Assembly (NCBI GenBank): GCA_003049485.1
Contig: PYST01000001.1
Span: 248,001-312,000, forward strand
Direction of reading: 5' to 3'
DNA: 64,000 nt
Origin: Ophioceras dolichostomum
Lineage: Eukaryota; Ascomycota; Sordariomycetes; Magnaporthales; Ophioceraceae
Shown here piece after piece: positions 1 to 10,940 of this stretch. The translations under genes and the position numbers were made by a program. Under the pieces are notes generated by a model, which was not told the DNA's origin, searched no databases, and worked only from the letters and a program-made list of their open reading frames with translations. Numbering within the stretch: the stretch's first letter is position 1; each line of letters opens with the position of its first letter.

Positions 1-669
1 CGGCCTTACATGCTCCAGAAGCGCGAGGCCGGGCGGCTCAACTGGGTCTTCAACATCATCGACGGGGTCAAGGAGGCCGAGGACGTCATCTACCGCACGC
101 CGCTGGGGGCCGCGGGCGATGAGGGGTTCCTGCTGCTGCCGGACCTCAACTGGGACCGCAAGACCGTCGAGGCGCTGCACCTGCTCGGGCTCGTGGAGCG
201 ACGCGACATCTGGAGCTTGCGCGATCTGCGCAAGCGGCACGTGCCGTGGCTGAGGCACATGCGCGAGCGGTTCTTGGACGCGACGGTGGCGAGCATAAAT
301 TCTCGGCAGCAGCAGCAGTTGCAGAAGCAGCAGCAAGAGGAAAAGGAGGAGCAGGCAGTAGAGATACTCGAGCGTGACCAGCTGAAGCTGTACGTGCACT
401 ACCAGCCGACGTACTACCACTTCCACATCCACATCGTGCACGTCCAGCTCGAGGCGGGGGCGACGCAGGCCACGGGGAAGGCGATAGGCTTAGACAGTAT
501 TATTGCTCAGCTTGAGGCGATGGAGGGCGGAGAGGATGTCGGGATGGACTCGGTCGCGCTGGGATACACGCTCGGCGAGGCGAGCGAGCTGTGGACCGAG
601 GTGTTTGAGCCGCTTAAGCGGCAGCGGAAGCAGGAGCAGAGCCCCGGAACCGCGTCTCAATCTCAGTGA
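1..669 (+). CDS. dcs1: m7GpppX diphosphatase (scavenger decapping enzyme DcpS), 3' part
   Basis: Hydrolyses the m7G cap dinucleotide left after 3'-to-5' mRNA decay. The gene enters from before the window: frame 1 is open from base 1, so the 5' end is missing and 222 C-terminal codons are visible. The histidine-triad signature HFHIHIVHV lies at 418–444, preceded by YVHYQPTYY, the usual DcpS active-site context; the central His of the triad is the nucleophile in this family. Upstream residues such as LPDLNWD and LHLLGLVERRDIWSLRDL also fit the DcpS core. A Gln/Glu-rich insert (about residues 100–118) is low-complexity. The stop TGA at 667–669 lies inside the terminal exon of the convergent gene on the other strand, so the two coding ends overlap. 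High confidence in the family. Confidence 0.93.
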   Translation, partial: RPYMLQKREAGRLNWVFNIIDGVKEAEDVIYRTPLGAAGDEGFLLLPDLNWDRKTVEALHLLGLVERRDIWSLRDLRKRHVPWLRHMRERFLDATVASINSRQQQQLQKQQQEEKEEQAVEILERDQLKLYVHYQPTYYHFHIHIVHVQLEAGATQATGKAIGLDSIIAQLEAMEGGEDVGMDSVALGYTLGEASELWTEVFEPLKRQRKQEQSPGTASQSQ

Positions 670-1738
670 TCAGTGTCCCGACCTCGGCGCCTTGTGGGCA
701 GTTGACCCATTTGCCTCCATCGCGGATGCACCAGACCTTATCGTCCAGCCTGACGGTGCAAGAGAGGGTTACACCAGCCTGGTTTGGGAGGGTAAGAGAA
801 CATGTCAGAAAGAATGTAGATACCAGGTGGTCAAAGCTAGGAAGGCATGGCGGTAAGGCAAATTAGAGAGGGTGGGACGCAATGGCGGGTACACACATCT
901 ATCGTCCTCTGAATGCTCCCCCTCAGTAGGTCCTCCCCGTACGCGCCGTTGTCCTTGGTCGCGCAGTCGTTCAACGCCTTGAGATCGACGGCGTGCTCGA
1001 GCGCGCAGGGCTCGACCACGTCCCGGGTGGGAATTTGCTTGTAGTCGTTCGAGATGCACATGGTGAAGCCGAGGTATGTCTTGGGGTCCGGGTAGAGTTC
1101 CGCGGCGCAGAGCTCGATGATGTTGCCCATGCCTGCAGGGAGGGTGGTGCGTAGGTAGGAATGAGCTATTAGTATCGCCGTATCTCGTACTTGTATGTTT
1201 GGCTACGAAAATTTGTGGGAGACGAAAGGGGGCGTACACTCTCCGGGGCCGTGCCGACAACTAATGCCGCTGTCGCCGGCGGGAGTTCCAACGAACGACA
1301 GGGTGAAGTTGACCTTGTCGTGTATGCGCTCCATGACTGGGAGGATCATCTCTTTCAAACAGTCCTGCATAGTGTCTCTTACCAGTTAGCGTCCCGGAAC
1401 AGCTTCGCGGAATGACATTCCCATTCATCCGCAGAGGCCGCAAGGGGATGGGAAGAGCACGCGCGACGGACCTTTGCATCAGGGCATTTGCTCATTATGT
1501 GTGCTTCCAGAGCCACGACCCTGCCGTCCACGTGCGCTGGCGCAGGGGACATAGGCTTCGAGACCGGCCTCGCGGAGTGCAGGCACGCGAGGGGCCGGAG
1601 GTGAATGAGGGCAAAGAGCAGGACGACCCCGAGGAGCGCCATCGTGACACGCGATCGATGTCTTCGGGCTGAGGAGAGGGATCGTCCTCTTGTCGACGCG
1701 GGCGGCGTCGCCGAAGGAAACTTCTTGAGGTCTTCCAT
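614..1738 (-). CDS. GILT-family (gamma-interferon-inducible lysosomal thiol reductase-like) protein
   Basis: Four exons on the minus strand: 1472–1738, 1238–1364, 897–1132 and 614–778 (264 residues), joined in phases 0, 1 and 0. An uncleaved N-terminal membrane anchor (about residues 33–50, MALLGVVLLFALIHL) precedes the GILT-like domain: EAHIMSKCPDAKDC, KVNFTLSFVG, CRHGPGEC, GNIIELCAAELYPDP and later AGVTLSCTVRLDDKVWC. GILT proteins reduce disulfides in acidic compartments; the fungal role is not known to me. The expected redox pair appears as CPDAKDC (CX5C) rather than CXXC, spanning the first splice junction. The donor of intron 1 (GTCCGT) and intron 3 (GTGTGT) are weak but give a family-like protein. 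The last exon runs past the end of dcpS on the other strand, so 614–669 codes on both strands. The 1.2-kb gap to the hexokinase gene is a divergent promoter region. Confidence 0.82.
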
Positions 1739-2905
1739 CGTGCCGGCTTTCGTTTTCTTTATTATGGTTTACTTTCGTTGTCTCGACCTGGCAGCCCCTT
1801 TATTAAAGTTTTCCGCAAACCAGGAGAGTAGGGGGGTCAGTTGGTGATGTCAGGAGGAGATGTCTCGGGATCTCGATTTAGATCGATCGACTGCGCACGC
1901 GATCCTTATCGCGAAATTTGATGGGCCCTCACAATACGAACGATATGGTAAGAGGCCAGCTCGGGATGTTGCAGTCGTCCGGACGGAAAGGCTGATTCTG
2001 CTAGCGGAAAATAGTCGTTTGCTGTGATAAAAACAAAACCTTCAAAGAGTGAGAAGACTATGCCCAGCTGGTTACAGCACCTGAAGACCGTTGCAAGCTT
2101 GCAAAATGATGTTGCGCCGGGAAGTTTGGGTCTGGAATGGTTAATCGGCAGAATGAAATTTCCATGTGACGTTGACATCGCATCCCAGCTCGCAGTCCGA
2201 GTGTGTGTGCGGGGCGGGGCCACAGGGAGGGAGCTACCTGACGCCTGCACCAGCTGGCGCTGCCTCCGGTGCATCGCCACGGAGGGGAGGGGGCCTTCCC
2301 AGGGCGGCGCGTCATGGAGCACGTCCGCACTGGTGAATCATGTCAATGGCAGTTGCGACTGAGGGTCTAGAGAGGCCGCCGCCGCCCCGTGCCCTGATTC
2401 ATTCCACACGTTGCCCAAGGACTCCATTGATTTCTTCAAAGGTAACGGTAACGCTACGAGCAGCCTCAATGCAAACAAACGGCCGTTACGAACAGCCACC
2501 ACGGTCGAGTCTATAACTTCACTGATTCCTTCGGTCGGTCCTGCTCCCGCCGCCTGCTGTCTCTGACTCCCCCGACTTGGTCTAGCAACGAAGAAAATCA
2601 AAGACGGGCTCCGCCATACAACCCTTCTTGTTACGGCTTTTCAAATCCTTTTCTCTCTTCTCTAAACCACAGCAACTGCTGGCGAACCTGAACTCAAAAC
2701 CTGGATATCGGAGACCACCCAAAAGGAAAGAAGAAGAACACGGAACCAAAGCACCGGTGTCCAGCCACCGCCCGCGTGACGATGCGCAAAATCTCGCAGT
2801 AGAAACGATCGCGGAAAAGGAACAAGCATCGGCTTTCCATTTTTTTTTTCAACAGAAGGATCCTCTACATTTCTTGTTTCCTATTCTTTCGTTTACCCCT
2901 CACGG
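1739..2905. promoter_or_regulatory. Divergent intergenic region between GILT-like and hexokinase genes
   Basis: 1.17 kb between two divergently read start codons. It contains a poly-T tract at about 2841–2849 and CT-rich sequence just before the hexokinase start, as is common around fungal transcription starts. No supported coding sequence. Confidence 0.5.
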
Positions 2906-5101
2906 ATGGCGGCCCTCCCACCAGCCAGTCAGGAGCTGGAGGTCTTCCTGGAGCCCCTGCGCATCGACGCCGGAAAGGTTCACAGGCTAGCCCTGGACCT
3001 CTGTGAAACCTTCAAGGACCTCGCAGCGACATCTGACGACCAGTTCCTGCCCACACCCATCTCCGAGTCGATATTATCACACCACGCTGCTGTTGCTGCT
3101 GCTGCAGGTCATGATGGTGGCGGCAGTAGCGGCAAATCCGGCCCGTGAGTTTCGTTCTTTCGTCTTCTTTTATTCGTCTATGTACCTTACCTTTCCCTGC
3201 GTGGCACCCATTACCCTCCCTCTGTCATTTCACGAGCTGCCTGCTTGTCTCGTCGTACCACCACTGCAGCACGCCGGCCGTGCCTGGTGGGAGGCGTTCT
3301 TGCCCTGCTTTTTCGCGAAGAGAGCCTCAGCCCAAGCTACCTTACCGCTTTGCTGGTCAGGCATGCAGGTGCTGCCCCGCGATACGTCACTGGTTTGCAC
3401 CAGCCAGTGGCCACTGGAGGTGGGGTTGGACAGCTTCAGGGATTGGATCCTTCTGAAGCTGGTGCACGCGCTAGTCGAGGAGTTTTGCTAACCATTCGGT
3501 ACTTCCAATTCGCACAGATACTTGGCAATTGATATGTAAGTCCCTTCTTTTCTACTTGGTTTGCATTCGGCATAACTGACGATCCTTTCAGCGGCGGCAC
3601 CAACCTCCGGGTAGGCTTTGTCGAGCTCGGTGGTGCTCTGGAAGATGGGCGGCGAACTGTCGATCGGCACTTGGAGAAGTACTGGTCCATCGAGGAGCAC
3701 CTCAAGAACGAGAATGCGCATGCCTTGTTTGCTTGGATCGGCGAACGAATCGCCGAGGTGGTGAGGTTAGGATGCGACCGCTTCGAGGCCCTCTCGACGG
3801 CCATAGAGCTGCCAATGGGCGTCACGTTCAGCTTCCCCATGGACCAGGAGTCGCTCGACCGAGCCACGCTCCGGGCGATGGGCAAGGGCTTCGCCATCAC
3901 GTCCCGTGTTGACTTAGGCAAGCACCTCCTGAACGGCTACGAGACATCTCGCGGCGAGCTGCCGAGGATACGCATCGCCGCCATCACGAACGACGCAGTG
4001 GCAACTCTCGTGTCCTTCATGCACCAGTTCCCACTCTCGTTCTTCGAAACGAAGGACCAAAGAACCCTAATACAGCGTCCAGCCATGGGCCTCATCTGCG
4101 GTACCGGCAGCAACGCGACCATCCTCATGCGCCTCGGAAGCCTGAAGGAGACTAAGCGGCCACGGCAGGTTAAGGTCCTGCCGACCGTGGCCGCCAACGG
4201 GAACATGGATGGAGCCTCGGATGACGACGTGAAGATCGCCGTCAATTCGGAGTGGAGCATCAACGGCTCGGCGGGTCCTATCCGGGCGCACAGCCTCATC
4301 AGCCGCTGGGACGACGAGCTCAGCGCTGCCGTCGACAAGCCCGGCTTCCAGCCACTGGAGTACATGACCGCCGGCCGCTACCTTGGCGAGCTCGGCCGGA
4401 TAATGCTCGTGGACTACATGACGACTGTGTGCGGCTTGGACCCGTCCACATTCCCTTCCAAACTTATGTGCAGGTTTGATCCGCGCAACACCACATGGCT
4501 CGGCCATTTTCGACCCAAGACCCGTGGCACGGACGACCTCCTCGCCCTGCTGAACGAGAAGTTCCCACCGGACCATGGCGTTGGCTGCAATGGGCCGGCC
4601 ACTGGAGTCGAGAATCTCAGGCCCCAGGAGCTGCTCTCCACGGCATCGCCCCGACTGCCCAATTCTGAGGCGGGATTCTGCTGGACCCGTGAACTAGCCG
4701 AAGCGCTGTATCATATAGCGCGGGCAGTCGAGTTCCGCGCCGCGGGCTTGATTGCCGCCGCCACAGTCGGGCTCCTCAAGTGCTCCGGCGCCTTACCCAC
4801 GTGGTCAGAGCTGGAGTCGTACGATCAGGCCGGTCGGCGGGCAGCCGAGCTGCAGTTGGCAATTGGGTATACGGGCGGCTGCATCACCAATTTCCAGGAT
4901 TACCTGCAGCACTGCCAGCAGCTCTTGGACGAGGTCGCCCTCATGGAGTATCCGTCCGGGCGCGATGACGGCGGGGGTGGCGACAGTGGTGCTGGTAGCG
5001 GACGGCGCGGGGCGCGCGTGCGCATTGTTCTGAAGCCGTGCCACGACGGCGGCATAGACGGGGCTGGGATTCTCGTCCCCGCCGCTGTGGCGAGCAGGTA
5101 G
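2906..5101 (+). CDS. Atypical hexokinase-family protein (XprF/HxkD-like)
   Basis: Three exons: 2906–3144, an 18-nt exon 3518–3535, and 3592–5101 (588 residues). The tiny exon restores the phosphate-binding motif YLAIDIGGTNLRVGF; the branch-like GCTAAC at 3487–3492 lies 25 nt before its acceptor. Further hexokinase landmarks: MGVTFSFPM, GKGF, the catalytic-Asp motif ITNDAVATLV, GLICGTGSNATIL, VNSEWSINGS, YLGELGRIMLVD, and a C-terminal DGGIDGAGILVPA resembling the adenosine motif. Classical hexokinases phosphorylate hexoses at C6; the divergent motif spacing and the roughly 590-residue length fit the non-catalytic fungal XprF/HxkD group, which regulates extracellular protease production. Whether this copy is active cannot be read from the sequence. 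Start: ATG at 2906 in good context. The stop overlaps a donor-like AG|GTAGGT, so a short further exon is possible. Confidence 0.85.
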
Positions 5102-5289
5102 GTCCTTACCTGGGTACCTATTTAATAGTTGAAACGGCGACGGTGATTATCTCTAGCGATTTGGAGGGGGCAGTGGAGGCAGGCAGTATGACGATGTTTC
5201 GGCTGAGCACTGATTTGCCGCACCTCGCGGAGTAAGATGACCGTGAGATAAGACGTTGGGGAAATCACCCTCTCCCCTTGACAATTATG

Positions 5290-6876
5290 CTATTCACTCC
5301 GTAATATCCGTCTCTCTGTTTGGCGCGTGTGGTAGTCGTACTCCATGCACTCGAAAATGGTGCCTCCGAACGGAGGGGTTGATCCTCCGCTAGCAGAGCG
5401 ATATGCCTCGCGGAACTTTTTAATGTGTTCGGCAACCTTGCGGCTAGATATGAGTGTGTTCTGTCGACATTCCTTTACTTCCTCTGATTTGTCCGGGTCA
5501 GAGCCGTGCATCTTCATCATGCGGCGCAACTGTCCTGCGCAGGTGTGATACTCTTCACGGTCCTCCATGAAGTTTCGTAGCACACGTTCCCCCTTGAAGA
5601 TCCCTGGGTCATGGGCGATGTTGGTCAAGGCGTGGACGATAGCTTGGCATTCGAGCCTGTATTTCTTTGTGTGTGGCAGACTGTTGGGTCTTTTCAACCG
5701 ACGTTCGTCAAGCATGCGGTGTTCGATAGCGGCAAGCATTAGAGCCGCGCGGAGGGTAAAATGTGCGTCGTGGCCGGCCGATCTCAACCTCGGGGTGGGC
5801 AAGCCGAACCACTCCATCAGATGCTCGAGCGAAAGCTTCTTCCCGTGGCCGAACAAGATCGAAGAGGCATAGGCAGTGTCGACCAAGGCGAGCGGCTGCG
5901 GCGCCAAGGGGACGCCGTACGTCTTGCAGAAGTCCAGCTCGAGTTTGGCCTCGTGGCAGATCATCACGACGTTCCTGTTCGAGTGCTGGATGATGCTCTC
6001 CAGTCGCTCCGTGCACATCTTGCGCGAGCCCACCGTGACCGGGCCGAAGACGAAATCGCGAGTCTGTAGGGTGGTGTAGAAAGACAAACCACTCGAGTAC
6101 AGCAGGGACCTGATGAGCGGCCGGTTTTTCGCGGCGTCAGGCTTCTGGCCCCCCTCTCGGGCGCCTTCTTCTTCTGCTACCGCTGTCGCTGCCGCTGCTG
6201 CGGTGGCGAGGATGGCCTTGCGTATATCGCGGGTGTCCAGGATTGAGACGCCCACCTGGACGTTGTCCAGCTGTCTATTCCATCTTGAGTCGACCAGGAC
6301 TCGCCCTATGCCGGTTCCGATGGTCTGGGTCGTATTGATGTCGACAGAGACTAATAGGACGTCCTTCATGGCGGTGCCGGGAAGGCACTTCATTGGTGAC
6401 ACGCCATCGAGATGAAGTGCCAACAACTGCTCATCCAGCACAGTCTTGTGGAGAGGTTCGAGGCCCAGCACGTGGCGGAGGACGGCCAGATCGGGCGTCG
6501 CGTCATCGCGGTACTTTGTGCTGTACCGACTCAAAATGTCCTCTACATCGACCTCCCGCGTCTCGATGTCCTCCAAAGACCTGGGCCCCTTCCACGGGTG
6601 GCCCACCCATGGCTGCCCATCTTTGGGCGGCCGCCACCACAGCCGACGAAATTTGCGTTTTGGTATCTCGCGCTTCCGCCCAAGACGGCTGCGGGCGCTG
6701 CTAAGGGAGGAACGGACAGGGATGATCACAGAGCCTGAGCCGGCCGCCTTCGCAGAGGCAATACTCCTAGCTGGCGAGCGCTGCGCGCCAAAAGTGGGAG
6801 GTTTTATGATGAGCCTCGGACGGAGGATACGGAGATGAGGAAGGGGTTGGAGATGATGAAGATGAGGTAGGCTCAT
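5290..6876 (-). CDS. Gfd2/YDR514C-like, DEDD-superfamily exonuclease-fold protein
   Basis: Single exon, 528 residues. The N-terminal ~70 residues are rich in Arg, Ser and Pro with few acids, which could be a mitochondrial targeting sequence. The central and C-terminal part resembles the RNase H-like fold of Gfd2/YDR514C proteins: LLVSVDINTTQ (Exo I position), VVMICHEAKLELDF (Exo II position), LVDTAYASSIL, LEHLMEWFGLPTPRLRSAGHD followed by AHFTLRAALML (Exo III position). The Exo I motif reads D-x-N rather than D-x-E, and the usual His of the HNAGNDA-type Exo III motif reads Arg, so catalysis may be lost. A Glu/Ala-rich insert lies near residues 225–250. The gene is convergent with the hexokinase gene at 188 bp. 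I place it in the fold with fair confidence; the exact family is less sure. Confidence 0.68.
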   Translation of the reverse strand: MSLPHLHHLQPLPHLRILRPRLIIKPPTFGAQRSPARSIASAKAAGSGSVIIPVRSSLSSARSRLGRKREIPKRKFRRLWWRPPKDGQPWVGHPWKGPRSLEDIETREVDVEDILSRYSTKYRDDATPDLAVLRHVLGLEPLHKTVLDEQLLALHLDGVSPMKCLPGTAMKDVLLVSVDINTTQTIGTGIGRVLVDSRWNRQLDNVQVGVSILDTRDIRKAILATAAAAATAVAEEEGAREGGQKPDAAKNRPLIRSLLYSSGLSFYTTLQTRDFVFGPVTVGSRKMCTERLESIIQHSNRNVVMICHEAKLELDFCKTYGVPLAPQPLALVDTAYASSILFGHGKKLSLEHLMEWFGLPTPRLRSAGHDAHFTLRAALMLAAIEHRMLDERRLKRPNSLPHTKKYRLECQAIVHALTNIAHDPGIFKGERVLRNFMEDREEYHTCAGQLRRMMKMHGSDPDKSEEVKECRQNTLISSRKVAEHIKKFREAYRSASGGSTPPFGGTIFECMEYDYHTRQTERRILRSE

Positions 6877-7500
6877 GGCTCTCTATCGCTTGTTGTTGGT
6901 CCCATTCACTTGGAGCGCATGTGGCTCCCAGCGATGGACAGAGAATCACAGGATGCAAGCAATGCAAGCCATCGGGCAAAGTCGTTAAGCGAGCTCTTAG
7001 ATTTGAGGACTGAGAGTCTGGGTTAAATTTGATGAAAAATGGCTTCCTCCCTTGCATCAAATGCTGGAAGTAAAAAGCAGGTAGGCCTGTGGGGCTTCGT
7101 CCCACCATGGCTGGTCCCCCAATCGACCTGATGTACAATGAACATAAACGGCTCCAGCCTCATCAGCCCCATCAGCCTTATTATTGTCCGTGACCGTTGA
7201 CGATTTTGACAAGTAGAGAGACTTTAAATCAGTACGGAATACATGGTATAGTTTCCATGCCTGTCTCCGTCGCTTTATTAACATCCAAAAGTGTACTAAA
7301 GAGTATAGCAAAAAGCATGTCGGCCTGAACACCAAGCTACCTCTACCTCGGTAGGTACCTACCTGTAGGTAGGTAGGTACGGCATTTAATACATGTCTTG
7401 CGCAGTCCAAAGGTCCTTTGGAATTTGCCCATGTGCCCTCCACCAAAGCCCCCTCTGCTCAGTGCGAGGTGAGACACATGTCCCGTTCATCAAGGCACAT
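6877..7500. other. Intergenic region, no gene seen
   Basis: 624 bp between the exonuclease start codon and the MFS stop codon, both on the minus strand. Apart from the TACCTA-type box at 7350–7380 I see no coding or RNA feature. It should hold the exonuclease promoter and the MFS 3' UTR. Confidence 0.5.
7350..7380. repeat. TACCTA/TAGGTA box cluster
   Basis: Short palindromic cluster built of GGTAGGTACCTACC followed by three TAGG units. It is one of many such boxes in the window (others listed separately); function unknown. Confidence 0.7.
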
Positions 7501-9774
7501 CTAACCCCTAGACTCACTGGCGCCCCCGTTGCTTTCGCACTCTTCCGCAGCATCATCGACAGCCCCTTGCCCAGGCTTCGAGCCCATCCTACCCAGCCTA
7601 ATGGGAATGATGAGCAGCACCGAGACGAGTGCCAGGACTGCGCAGCAGGCAAACATGACTGATAGCGCGGCCTGATAACTGCGCACCACCTGGCTCTGGT
7701 AAGGCTCCTCCAGCTGCTTCACGGCGCCGACGGAGGCCCGAACGCGGCGAATAACCTCCGCTTTCTGCGACCCGTCCTGGACGAACGCGTCCAAAAAGGC
7801 GCCGAGACCCGCCTGCAGCACGAGGCTGGAGACGGCAATGCCTGCCACGGAGCCGAGGCTCCTCCACAGGTTCAGCGTGGTGGTCACGACGGCCTGCTCG
7901 GCGTGGTCCTTCACGGCCAACAGGGCGAGGAACGTGCCCGGGAACTGGAAGCCCTGGCCCAGCGCGGCGGGCACCAAACAGACGAGGTACAGCGGCTCGC
8001 TGTCCCAGCTGCGGCGCATCGATGCGAGCATGCAGGTGCCCACGAAATATAGACATGCCCCGAGCATCGGCGCCCACTTCAGCCGCTTCGTGTAGCTCAC
8101 CAGGAATCCCGTGGCGATGCCGGCGATGGAAGCGACCGCCGACGGGACGGCAAGGCGCAGGCCGGAGCTCGTCGCCGAGGCCAGGAGCACGGCCTGGAAG
8201 AAGATGGGCACGTTGAAGAGGATAGCGTTCGTTAGAAAACTAGCGACGTGGTTGGCGAAGATGAGGTTCATGAACGGCCGCTTGCTGATGAGGTCCAGAG
8301 GCATCACGGGCCGCTCCGCACGGTGCTCGACGTAGAGGAGCAGCGGGAAGAATACGAGCGCTGTGGAAGCGAGCGAGGTGATGATAAACGGGTGCGACCC
8401 TGTACACTTGTCAGTAACTGCTTGTCCTCTCTTTACACTGCCTGTATATGGGTAGAATAAAGGGGTAGAAAACAAGGGATATCATAGCAGGGATGTTACT
8501 CACATGGCAGAACGCTTCCACCCAAGTCCTAGCCGAATGATACCCGAGACACCGGTCTGTTAGCAATCGATACATCAAAGCAGGCGATAGGGAGGTCGTC
8601 TGGATATTACACAAAAAGAGAGGGGAAAAACACTTACCAGACCTAAAATGAGAAAGGTGGTCATCAAAGTGACGAGAATCGACCCCTTGGCATCAAACGC
8701 CTTCATAGCCGTCCTCAAACTCTCTCTCGGCTTTCCGTACAAGCCGATATTGTTGGGAAGCGCGATGACAATTACGACCAAGCAGAGGAAGAGCAGCGGA
8801 ATCTGCGCGCCGAATTCCCAGCGCCAACCCAGATTGTCCGCCAGGACTCCGCCCAGCGAGGCGCCGGACATGGCCGCCAGTCCATAGATGACGTTGATGA
8901 CCGACTGGTACGTGCCACGGATTCTTTTGGTTTCGATGGCAGAACGTTAGCACAGAGCATGCCCCCAACATTAAGTGACACATGGAGGGCATGTGCGAGA
9001 AACAAAGTGTAGAGAAAGGGGCAGGCAGGGGATAGGGGGGAGGCAGGCAAAAGAACTCAACTCGATAGGCACCAGATCCCCAATACACACACTCGCCATC
9101 GTCATCATCGCACCCGCAGCCAGGCCCGCCACAGCGCGCGCGGCGATGAACTGCGCGATGGACCCGGCGAGCGCACACCACAGCGTGGCGAGGTTGAAGA
9201 CGACCAGGCCCGCGACGTAGACCGGCTTGCGGCCGAGGCTGTCGGACGCGCGACCCGCGAAGGGCCCGAACGCGGTGTTGGTCAGTAGGTACGAGGTGGA
9301 CAGCCACGAGGCGGCCTCGGACGCGCCGAAGTACGACGTGATGACGGGGTGCGAGGACGCCAGCAGCGTCGAGTCGAAGAGCACGACGAAGTACGTGAAC
9401 ATCAGGCCGGGGAAGATGACCCAGAAGCGGGCGCGGGACACGCCGGAGAGGTAGGGCGAAGATGAGGGTGATGCGAGGCTCTTCCGGCTGCCGTCGCCGG
9501 CGACTAGCGGCGAGTCCTCCTCGTCGTCGGCCTCGGCGTCTGTCACGGCGGTCCCCACGCTCCCGATCGATGGGCTCGTCGCGGCGGTAGCCGTAGTGGT
9601 GGTGGTGGTGTTGGTGGTCGAAGCGAATGAGGAAGAGGCCGTGACGCCATTTCGTTCGCCACCATCGTCGGGGAGGCTTCGGCTCCCACTTGTCAGCAAA
9701 GGGGTTTCCTCGTCCGCCTCGACGCCCCCATTCAGGGGGTCAGCTGCATCAGCAGCGATCTTCGATGCGCTCAT
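7501..9774 (-). CDS. MFS transporter, vacuolar basic amino acid / drug type (Vba/Fnx-like, DHA2 family)
   Basis: Four exons: 9062–9774, 8638–8923, a 25-nt exon 8504–8528, and 7501–8399 (640 residues, phases 2, 0, 1). The micro-exon encodes DLGGSVLP and, with the next exon, gives LGGSVLPWSHPFIITSL, matching the conserved loop of Vba1/Fnx-type transporters. The protein has a ~90-residue Ser/Thr/Asp-rich cytosolic N-terminus with an acidic dileucine EETPLL (a vacuolar sorting type signal), then about 14 predicted membrane helices; motif A appears as GRASDSLGRKPVY and the helix-5 region as SGASLGGVLADNLGWRWEF. Members export drugs or move basic amino acids into the vacuole; the substrate here is inferred only from similarity. 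Strong donors (GTAAGT, GTGAGT) support introns 2 and 3; intron 1 uses GTTGAG. Confidence 0.88.
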
Positions 9775-10940
9775 CGTGATGTGAGAGTCGCGGTCTAAGG
9801 GGCAGGTTGCGTCTTCGGTTGTAGCCCACGAAAAAGACGACCAAGTCCGAAAGGAAGCTGGCGCACTATCGGTGTTTACTGGACGGGAACGTGGACGCGC
9901 AACTTAAATATATGAGCTCGCCCTGGTTGCAAATCTCACTAGAGTAGAGTGGCTGAAGAGATGTCGTGAGATGTGCCTCGGAGACGAATGTGCCCAGAAC
10001 TACGGCGTAGTGGAGGTGAGAATAGTAAGAAATTCAAGGTAAACTCGGGAGGAGGATGCTCATCGAGCGCAACATGAAGGGATGTATGACGAATTTGTCT
10101 CCATTGTGCTGATGATCAACAATGAAAAGTGGCAGCGCCTTTGAGTGGTGGATGAGTGATTGATTGCTTGGAAGTTGGCCGTCTATCTCGACCGGGTCTG
10201 GCCGGGGGTCTTTGAGACTGAGATCGGGCGAAGGGTGAATAAAGGTGAGCGAGCCAAGAAATCCAGGGTGCCAGGCGTCTCTTCTTCGGCGGTTCAGAAT
10301 AGCTAAGTTCCAGATCCCAGTTTGATGTTTCACTCAGTCGGGTGCGAGAGCCGCATCTCGAGGAATTCGATGGAGGCAGGGCAAGGTGTGAGAGATTAAA
10401 GTTCTCGGGGTACGGAGTTCTCGGCAACGGTCAACATGGCGCAGCATTTTCAGGACGATCGCCACACCTCTCTGAAGTGGAAAAAGGCCGAGTCTCACAG
10501 AGCCAGCGGCGTGGAAAATACTAGAGCTCACCACTTGGTGTAAGAATGCTGCCTAGATTTGCAGGATCCTCTTTAGACACAATAGTAAGCAGCTGGAAGA
10601 GTGAGGCAATGGACATTAAGGAAATCGCAGCCAGGTGCTGAGAAGAGCAACCAGTGCCCGATGCTCCCAGGGTCCTGTTGTTCACCTATCGCAGGTGGCA
10701 TTTCTAGAAATTTCACTAGTGAAGCCGAAGTCCTCAATCGCTGCATTCGCGTTACGTAGAGGCAATGTTCGATGATGGCCAGATCAGATGGACGGGAATC
10801 TACACAGTAGATTGCTCCAACAAGGTAGCCAGGAAGTCGGTAGTTCTGTACAATTTTTTTAATACTAATAACACAAGCCAGCGCCCCCTTTTATGCAATA
10901 ATACTCGCTCTTCCCGACCTCTGGCAAAACATAGGTCACC
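9775..10940. other. Intergenic region, no gene seen
   Basis: 1.17 kb between the MFS start codon and the cef1 stop codon (both genes on the minus strand). It should carry the MFS promoter; I see no supported open frame, RNA gene or repeat. Confidence 0.5.
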
